In this document: in pieces, positions 58,730 to 64,000 of the stretch
How the letters are laid out: every line of letters begins with the position of its first letter
How positions within the stretch are numbered: position 1 is the stretch's first letter
Assembly: GCA_019694835.1 (NCBI GenBank)
Contig: JAIBBE010000145.1
Coordinates: forward strand, 1 to 64,000
DNA length: 64,000 nucleotides
Direction of reading: 5' to 3'
From: Fimbriimonadaceae bacterium
GTDB lineage: Bacteria > Armatimonadota > Fimbriimonadia > Fimbriimonadales > Fimbriimonadaceae
Program-made: the position numbers and the translations under genes
Notes under the pieces: generated by a model
What the model was told of the DNA's origin: nothing
Seen by the model: only the letters and a program-made list of their open reading frames with translations
Database searches by the model: none

Positions 58730-61105
58730 ATGCACTTTTCTATGCCCGGGCGATTGCCCTTGGCCGTTCTTGCCTTGATGGTGGCGCTTCCTGGTGCCGC
58801 CCAAGACAAGACGCCGTGGACCCTTTTCCAACCGATTCTCACCGGAGCCGCCGATCAGAATCCTGAAATCGAGCAGCTCAACGCCTACGCCGCCTATCGC
58901 CTCGATGTGAAGGCGTTCAAAGCCTCTCTCGACAAGGCACCCCTCGAGCGGCCCTTCGCGATTCCCGCGATCATTGACCTTCCCATGCCTGACGGCGGGG
59001 TGTCGAAGTTTCGAGTCCTTGAGTCGCCGATTCTGAGCCCGGATTTGGCTGCCAAGATTCCGATCCGGACCTATATCATCCAGGGAGTCGATGATCCGCA
59101 CGCGTCGGGGCGCATCGACTTCGGGACGTATGGCTTCCACGGTGCGATCTTCTCGCCCAAAGGCGACGTCATCATTGATCCGATCCGCCGCTCGAATACA
59201 CGCGAGTATGTGGCCTTCTACCGCCGCGACCACGTCGTTCCGCGATGGCAGTTCACTTGCTGGACCGATGCCAGCGCAGTTCCCCCCGATTTCGGTGGCG
59301 GTGGAATCCAAACGACCGGACCAACTCTCAAAACATACCGGCTTGCGCTCAACACGACGACCGAGTACACGACTGTCTTCGGGACCGTCGCCGCCGCCCA
59401 AGCCGCCGCGACGACCAGCGTCAACCGTGTTACGGGCGTTTATGAGAAGGATGCGGCCATCCGGCTTAACCTCACCTCACTTACGTGTTGGACGGGGGCA
59501 GATCCTTATACCAACAACGATGGCGTCACCATGCTGACCCAAAACCAAACGCGATGCGACGCGACACCGGGTTCGGCCAACTACGACATTGGTCACGTGT
59601 TTTCCACGGGTGGAGGTGGCGTAGCCTTCTTGGCATGCGTCGGCGTGGCTGGCAGCAAAGCCAAAGGCGTCACCGGCCTCCCTACTCCCACGGGCGATGC
59701 CTTCGACATTGACTACGTGGCCCATGAGATGGGACACCAGTACGGCGGACGCCACTCGTTCAATGGCACCACCGGTGCCTGCGGTGGTGGCAACCGAGAT
59801 TCGGTGTCGGCCTATGAGCCGGGTAGTGGCAGTACGATCATGGGTTACGCAGGCATCTGCGGAGCCGAGGATCTTCAGGCTCACTCCGACGCCTACTTCC
59901 ACACGAAGAGCATCGACGAGATGGTCGCTTGGCGCAACAACGCAAGTTCTGGCGGGACATCCTCGAACACGGGCAACAGCGCGCCGACCGTCAACGCGGG
60001 AGCCGACACATCGATCCCGCAGAGCACACCCTTCAAACTGACGGCCACCGCTTCCGACCCCAATGGAGATCCGCTGACTTACTGTTGGGAGCAGTTCAAT
60101 CTGGGCACCGCTTCGCCGACCACGAACAATACGACTCGGCCCCTGTTCCGGTCGTTCAACCCATCAACGAGCGCAACCCGATTCTTCCCAAGGTTGACGG
60201 ATGTTCTGAACAACCTATCCCCGACCTGGGAAATCCTCCCCAACGTCAACCGCTCGATGACTTTCCGCTGTACGGTTCGCGACAATCGAGCGGGGGGAGG
60301 CGGAGTGGAGACGGATGCCGTCGTCCTCACGGTCAGCGGCACCGCAATGGCGGTTACGTCGCCCAACACCAACGTCGAGTGGCTCTCGGGTTCGACCCAG
60401 ACGGTCACCTGGAGCGTTGGAGGAAGCGCCGCACTTTCGGCAAACGTCAACATTCGCCTCTCGACGGATGGTGGCAATAGCTACGGCACCGGCACGACAA
60501 CACTTCTCGTTGCCAACACGCCGAACGACGGTTCACAAGCGGTCACGCTGCCCGTCATCGCTTCGAACACGACCTGCAGGATCTTCGTGGAATCGGCAAA
60601 CGGTGTGTTCTACGACGTGTCGAACACGAACTTCCGGATCACCCGCCCGACCATCTCGGGAACGGTGGCCCTGGGCGACTGGGGCGGCCCCATCGGTGCG
60701 CGACCGGTGACGTTCGAGATCCGAGCCGTCGGCTCGACGATCCCAATCTACAGCACGACTCTCAACCTGGGTGCTGGCGGAGCGTATGCCTTCAATCCGG
60801 TGATCCCGGCGGCGGGCAATTACGACATCACGTGCAAGGGCTCGAACTGGCTGCGCGCGATCCGCTCAAACGTCGCCATTGCGGCAACAGGCGTGGCCGG
60901 TCAGAACTTCTCGCTGATCAACGGCGACGCGAACGACGATAACACTGTCGATATCGCCGATTACGCGATGCTATCCAGTTCGTACGGGAAGTCGCTTGGG
61001 GACGTCGGTTACCTTTCCGGTGCCGATCTGAACGGCGATGACTCGGTCGATATTGCCGACTACGCCATTCTTTCGTCCAAGTACGGGCAAAGCGGCGTCG
61101 ACTAG
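58730..61105 (+). CDS. Secreted reprolysin-like metalloprotease with dockerin-like tail
   Basis: A 791-residue exported protein (signal peptide LAVLALMVALPGAAQ). The catalytic domain holds VAHEMGHQYGGRHSFNG, the HExxHxxxxxH zinc motif at about residue 331, and IMGYAGICGAE as the Met-turn, fitting reprolysin/M12B-like bacterial enzymes. An Ig-like domain (NAGADTSIPQSTPFKLTATASDP) follows, then a Big-type sandwich, a second sandwich (ISGTVALGDWGGPIGARPV) and two calcium-loop repeats (GDANDDNTVDIADYAMLSSS; ADLNGDDSVDIADYAILSSK). The tail is shared with the protein at 16485. A hairpin follows its stop. Confidence 0.85.
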   Translation: MHFSMPGRLPLAVLALMVALPGAAQDKTPWTLFQPILTGAADQNPEIEQLNAYAAYRLDVKAFKASLDKAPLERPFAIPAIIDLPMPDGGVSKFRVLESPILSPDLAAKIPIRTYIIQGVDDPHASGRIDFGTYGFHGAIFSPKGDVIIDPIRRSNTREYVAFYRRDHVVPRWQFTCWTDASAVPPDFGGGGIQTTGPTLKTYRLALNTTTEYTTVFGTVAAAQAAATTSVNRVTGVYEKDAAIRLNLTSLTCWTGADPYTNNDGVTMLTQNQTRCDATPGSANYDIGHVFSTGGGGVAFLACVGVAGSKAKGVTGLPTPTGDAFDIDYVAHEMGHQYGGRHSFNGTTGACGGGNRDSVSAYEPGSGSTIMGYAGICGAEDLQAHSDAYFHTKSIDEMVAWRNNASSGGTSSNTGNSAPTVNAGADTSIPQSTPFKLTATASDPNGDPLTYCWEQFNLGTASPTTNNTTRPLFRSFNPSTSATRFFPRLTDVLNNLSPTWEILPNVNRSMTFRCTVRDNRAGGGGVETDAVVLTVSGTAMAVTSPNTNVEWLSGSTQTVTWSVGGSAALSANVNIRLSTDGGNSYGTGTTTLLVANTPNDGSQAVTLPVIASNTTCRIFVESANGVFYDVSNTNFRITRPTISGTVALGDWGGPIGARPVTFEIRAVGSTIPIYSTTLNLGAGGAYAFNPVIPAAGNYDITCKGSNWLRAIRSNVAIAATGVAGQNFSLINGDANDDNTVDIADYAMLSSSYGKSLGDVGYLSGADLNGDDSVDIADYAILSSKYGQSGVD

Positions 61106-61114
61106 TCCCTGGCT

Positions 61115-61149
61115 GGGTGAACGTGTCACGCTCGTGACGACGTTCACCC
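61115..61149. terminator. Hairpin after the metalloprotease gene
   Basis: GGGTGAACG (61115-61123) pairs with CGTTCACCC (61141-61149), with an inner GTCACG/CGTGAC stem. It lies ten bases after the stop, between convergent genes (the other being the esterase remnant). Confidence 0.7.
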
Positions 61150-61160
61150 GGCTTGCCACC

Positions 61161-61340
61161 TTATCGAGGTCGCCGCTTCAAGAGATCGGTCATGGCCTGG
61201 CCCATCGCGACCCCGATCAGATAGTAGGTTTCTCCGTTGCTGTTCCAGTGATAGCCCTGGTCGCTCGGTGAAATCTCCTTCGGCCTCCAGAAGGCGCGAG
61301 TTCCAACGAAAGCGACGTTGCCTTTGAACTCAGCGTGTTG
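61161..61340 (-). pseudogene. C-terminal remnant of a SASA-type carbohydrate esterase
   Basis: The minus strand encodes AEFKGNVAFVGTRAFWRPKE through QGYHWNSNGETYYLIGVAMGQAMTDLL and a stop. It resembles the C-terminal end of SASA/sialate-O-acetylesterase-type enzymes. The upstream end is cut off by family A elements (61343-61455), and no start codon or catalytic core is present. It is a broken gene left behind by element insertion or deletion. Confidence 0.6.
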
Positions 61341-61342
61341 TG

Positions 61343-61455
61343 CCTCCAGCCTTTGGGAGGATGGTGGCATCAGGACTCTATGCCTCCATCCTCCCACGGA
61401 TGGAGGCCTACGTCCACCCCTTGATTCCGGCGCAGGCGGGCATCCATCCGTGGGA
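61343..61455. repeat. Family A elements bordering the esterase remnant
   Basis: Copies are a variant at about 61347-61373 (CTCCAGCCTTTGGGAGGATG), a clean hairpin at 61380-61405 (CCTCCATCCTCCCACGGATG), and a partial at 61438-61453. They are spaced irregularly, unlike the tandem sets. Confidence 0.75.
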
Positions 61456-61547
61456 TAGATTTGTAGAATTCTCTTGAAACAACCGGGCAACGAAACGAAA
61501 AGTACACCATTCTTCGTACTACAATCGGATTTGCTTGGAGACCACCG

Positions 61548-63785
61548 ATGAAGACACGAATACTGATCACCGTACTCGCCTTGGCCGCTGCATGGCCGGG
61601 GGTCGCGCAGGACCTGGATAAAAAGGTTAGCCTCACCCTGCCCGCCACCGACATCAAGGAGGCGCTGAGGCTCCTCAGTGCGCAATCCGGCGTCGAACTG
61701 GAAGCCTCCGGGCGAGTGGCGGGTGAGCCTTTGCTTTTGAGCGTCCGCGATGTGACGGTTCAGGACCTGATGCCCCGCATCGCCAACGCGTTGCGTGCCG
61801 AGTGGGAGAAGACGGCCAAGGGTTTCCGCTTAACCCGATCACCCGCCCTTGATCGGCAGCAAGAGAATGCCGAACTCGCTGCTCGAACGGTCGCCATAAA
61901 GAGAAGTCTGGCCCGCTACCTCGACCAGCATCAGCAGATGGGTGCATGGGATCAGGAGACGCTTGCCAAGCTCATCGACGCCGAAAAGAAGCAGCGAGAA
62001 CGGACGATGAAGGACATCGAGCGAAACTTGTCGGGCGACAACGCGATGATGATCAGCATGGCCTCGAACGGGAGTCAGACCCCGGCAGGGACCGCACTCT
62101 ACGAAATCCTCTCGACCCTGAGCGCACGCGATTTGGCCACGATTCAACCAGGATCGCGGGTTGTCTATGCCTCCAGTCCGACTCAGATGCAGCGCTCGGC
62201 ACCCTTCGACTATCGGAAGGCGATCGATCGTTTCGTCGCCTCGCACAACATGCTCGCGAATGCCGTCGCCAACGAACCGGCTCTGCCCGCTAAGGTGACG
62301 TTCCAGGGCGGCCTCGATCTCCAGGCAAAGCCGATCGGAGCCATCTCCAAGCTGTTGCTCATCGTGAACCGCCAAGCCGCCGACTCGCCGCTAACGCTTC
62401 ATCTGAAGCTCGCTGATCCGTCGGGCAAGATCGTGGGCACCGCCCAAGCGTTTGTCGATATCGAACCAGTCGTATCTGAGACGCAGATCAAGGCCCCCGA
62501 AAAGACCATTACCCTCTCTGAATCCTCCGACGAGTTGATCAAGCTGCTGCGGGAAGACGGCGAGTCGAGCCGAAGCAGCGTGAATGTCATGGAGATCAAC
62601 GGCGACCGTGTGGTGATGTCCTCTGGCGAACCCGAATCAGGAAAGCCGATTACGCCGGGACTGCTGACGAAGCTAAGCAAGCCCGAGCAGTTCGACCCGC
62701 TGAGTCTTTTTGTTTCTGAGAGCCTCATCCAAGCGGCCGAAGCCAAAGGAGCCCAACTCGTCGCGTCGCCGCCGGATGCTGCCTTCGGTGCCTTCGCGCG
62801 CGCCTTGTCTAAGGAGTCCAGCGCGAGCACGGTGTTCAGCACCATTGGGCAAGCAGGAATGATCGCCGAAGAGAAAGACGGGTGGCTCGTCCTGAGTCCA
62901 ACTCAGCCGTTCACGGCGCGCCGGGGCCGCATCGACCGTCGGGCGCTCGGGAGTCTGCTTCGCAGCATCGTTGGCTCGGGCTATGCGCGTCTCAACGAGA
63001 TGGGTGCCTACGCCGCCAGCTTGCCCACGTATCGCGAGGAGAAGGGCCCTGACGACCATTACCTTGAAGCCATCAGCCCGGCTGCTTACCGGGACTATCG
63101 CGATATGCTCGCGATGTCGGAAGGCATGCTGACCCTCTATGGTCTGCTCAGCAGCGAGCAGCGCCGGGTGCTCGAAAGTGGCCAGAACCTGCTGGCCCGC
63201 AATCTCGGCCCGGCCCAGTCGGCCCAGGTCGCGAACATCATTTACAACCGCCCGAGTGGTCTGCCCATGATTCGTGGCGAGGGCATGGCGATGATGATGA
63301 CGGTCAGCGCCGGAACCGATGACCAAGGTGGCCCCCCAGACTTCGGCAGTGATTCGTTGGCCAAGGAACCCACGGAGATGTACCCGACCGGCATTCCCGC
63401 GTTTGCCTCACTCTCCCTTCGCCTCACGCCCGAGGAGGCGGTCTATTCTCGGTTGCCCGGCTCACGCGACGGGCGGTTCTTCACGGCGGGTGAATTGGGA
63501 ATGATGCAGGGCATGGCCGAGCGCGAGGCGTCGGCTGGTTCGGGTATCCGGCCGCCGAATTTCACGAAGTTCCGTGCCGCCAACCTCGCCCGGCTGGAGA
63601 TCAAGCTGTCGATGAACGACAAGCAGGCACAGACTTCGCGGCTTCGCGATGCGTGGGTGCTGAGCAACAGCCTCGACGTTGCCCTCGACGCCCTCCCCGC
63701 CGCGTTCCTCAAAAAGATGCGGGATGCCCAGGAACGAATGCGCAATATCCGGGTCGGTGAGGGCAGCCCGCCGCCGGTGCCTTAG
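61548..63785 (+). CDS. Exported protein with an N-terminal STN/secretin-like domain
   Basis: The 745-residue protein has a signal peptide (ILITVLALAAAWPGVAQ). It then has VSLTLPATDIKEALRLLSAQSGVELEASGRV followed by LLSVRDVTVQDLMPRIANAL, the secretin/TonB short N-terminal (STN) pattern. The remaining 650 residues (e.g. DQETLAKLIDAEKKQRERTM, AISKLLLIVNRQAADSPLTLHLKL) are not recognised and show no secretin pore or barrel block. It may bind peptidoglycan or another partner in the envelope. Confidence 0.6.
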   Translation: MKTRILITVLALAAAWPGVAQDLDKKVSLTLPATDIKEALRLLSAQSGVELEASGRVAGEPLLLSVRDVTVQDLMPRIANALRAEWEKTAKGFRLTRSPALDRQQENAELAARTVAIKRSLARYLDQHQQMGAWDQETLAKLIDAEKKQRERTMKDIERNLSGDNAMMISMASNGSQTPAGTALYEILSTLSARDLATIQPGSRVVYASSPTQMQRSAPFDYRKAIDRFVASHNMLANAVANEPALPAKVTFQGGLDLQAKPIGAISKLLLIVNRQAADSPLTLHLKLADPSGKIVGTAQAFVDIEPVVSETQIKAPEKTITLSESSDELIKLLREDGESSRSSVNVMEINGDRVVMSSGEPESGKPITPGLLTKLSKPEQFDPLSLFVSESLIQAAEAKGAQLVASPPDAAFGAFARALSKESSASTVFSTIGQAGMIAEEKDGWLVLSPTQPFTARRGRIDRRALGSLLRSIVGSGYARLNEMGAYAASLPTYREEKGPDDHYLEAISPAAYRDYRDMLAMSEGMLTLYGLLSSEQRRVLESGQNLLARNLGPAQSAQVANIIYNRPSGLPMIRGEGMAMMMTVSAGTDDQGGPPDFGSDSLAKEPTEMYPTGIPAFASLSLRLTPEEAVYSRLPGSRDGRFFTAGELGMMQGMAEREASAGSGIRPPNFTKFRAANLARLEIKLSMNDKQAQTSRLRDAWVLSNSLDVALDALPAAFLKKMRDAQERMRNIRVGEGSPPPVP

Positions 63786-63798
63786 GACCGCGTCCTTG

Positions 63799-63929
63799 CC
63801 CCAATCGTACCGCTGGCATCCTGCCGGCACCGCTTACGGAAAGTTATCAGCGAGATCGGCAGGTTGGGAGCAGTACGGTGCAGACCTTCCGTAAGCGGTG
63901 CCGGCAGGATGCCAGCGGTACGATTGGGG
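63799..63929. terminator. Family C 43-bp inverted repeat between convergent genes
   Basis: CCCCAATCGTACCGCTGGCA...TACGGAA (63799-63841) and 63887-63929 are perfect reverse complements over 43 bp. It lies 14 bp after the STN-like gene's stop and abuts the stop of the minus-strand gene (63930). It is both a family C element and a plausible two-way terminator. Confidence 0.85.
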
Positions 63930-64000
63930 CTAGTCGAGCCTTTCCAAGGGGAGGCGATGGACTTGCTTGTTCGTCGCCAGCGCGAAACAGCTTTGGATCT
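63930..64000 (-). CDS. 3' end of a gene that continues beyond the window
   Basis: The minus strand reads IQSCFALATNKQVHRLPLERLD followed by TAG at 63932-63930, open to the window edge. Protein-like composition and the adjoining inverted repeat support a genuine gene end. Family cannot be told from 22 residues. Confidence 0.5.
   Translation of the reverse strand, partial: IQSCFALATNKQVHRLPLERLD

Overview
The window is a GC-rich bacterial chromosome segment. It encodes apolipoprotein N-acyltransferase, an RND/MFP/TolC-type efflux operon, a heptose-phosphate adenylyltransferase (RfaE2-like), the flagellar block flgK-flgL-fliW-csrA and several large secreted proteins. Two secreted proteins end in duplicated dockerin-like calcium loops. 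This mix of double-membrane genes, a Firmicutes-like flgKL-fliW-csrA order, GH43/GH2-type carbohydrate genes and frequent GTG/TTG starts best fits Armatimonadota (Fimbriimonadia-like) or a neighbouring phylum. That placement is an inference from gene content only.

Layout. 0-5.6 kb: a Mu-gp29/DUF935 portal-like phage remnant, two small toxin-antitoxin pairs (DUF433/DUF5615 and MazE/MazF), a GH43 enzyme, two unknown divergent genes and a membrane protein that looks like an M48 peptidase without its zinc site. 5.6-13.8 kb, minus strand: a CBM9-like protein, PspA, Lnt, an ADP-ribosylglycohydrolase-like protein, a beta-propeller protein, a membrane protein and a CHMI-type tautomerase. 13.8-20 kb: a GH2-like enzyme, a secreted dockerin-like protein and divergent galT/galK. 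20-26.6 kb: an ABC-2 exporter, gmk, rfaE2, a 7Fe ferredoxin, an MJ0619/Tes-like radical SAM protein and a BMP-family lipoprotein. 26.6-32 kb: a nucleoside-type ABC importer whose ATPase and permease are one ORF, a tandem QueD/PTPS protein and an SDR. 32-41.7 kb: two flotillin-like proteins and an AbrB-OMF-MFP-RND operon. 41.7-47.9 kb: ribE, an RluB/RsuA-type pseudouridine synthase, a VOC protein, unknown genes, a GIY-YIG fusion with an HTH-type partner, and a half-size TauE/SafE protein. 47.9-54.6 kb: a giant tubulin-like protein, a UdgB-like uracil-DNA glycosylase and a YfhO-like membrane protein. 54.6-64 kb: flagellar genes, a reprolysin-like metalloprotease, an esterase remnant and a secreted STN-like protein.

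The most striking signal is a set of short palindromic repeat families, called A to F here, scattered through the window. Copies lie between genes, at convergent gene ends and, unusually, in frame inside at least six protein genes: the GH2 enzyme, galK, ribE, the uracil-DNA glycosylase, the YfhO-like protein and the ABC ATPase-permease junction. The inserted peptides share a recognisable signature, YRW(H/Q)PAG(N/D). Tandem copies have periods of 48, 102 and 135 bp, all multiples of three. One copy is a 261-bp element with about 33-bp terminal inverted repeats lying exactly between two genes of one transport operon. Another set sits at the point where the ATPase and permease genes have become one ORF. 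This resembles, in principle, the protein-coding palindromic elements described in Rickettsia. No transposase is visible in the window, so the elements would have to be mobilised in trans or be relics.
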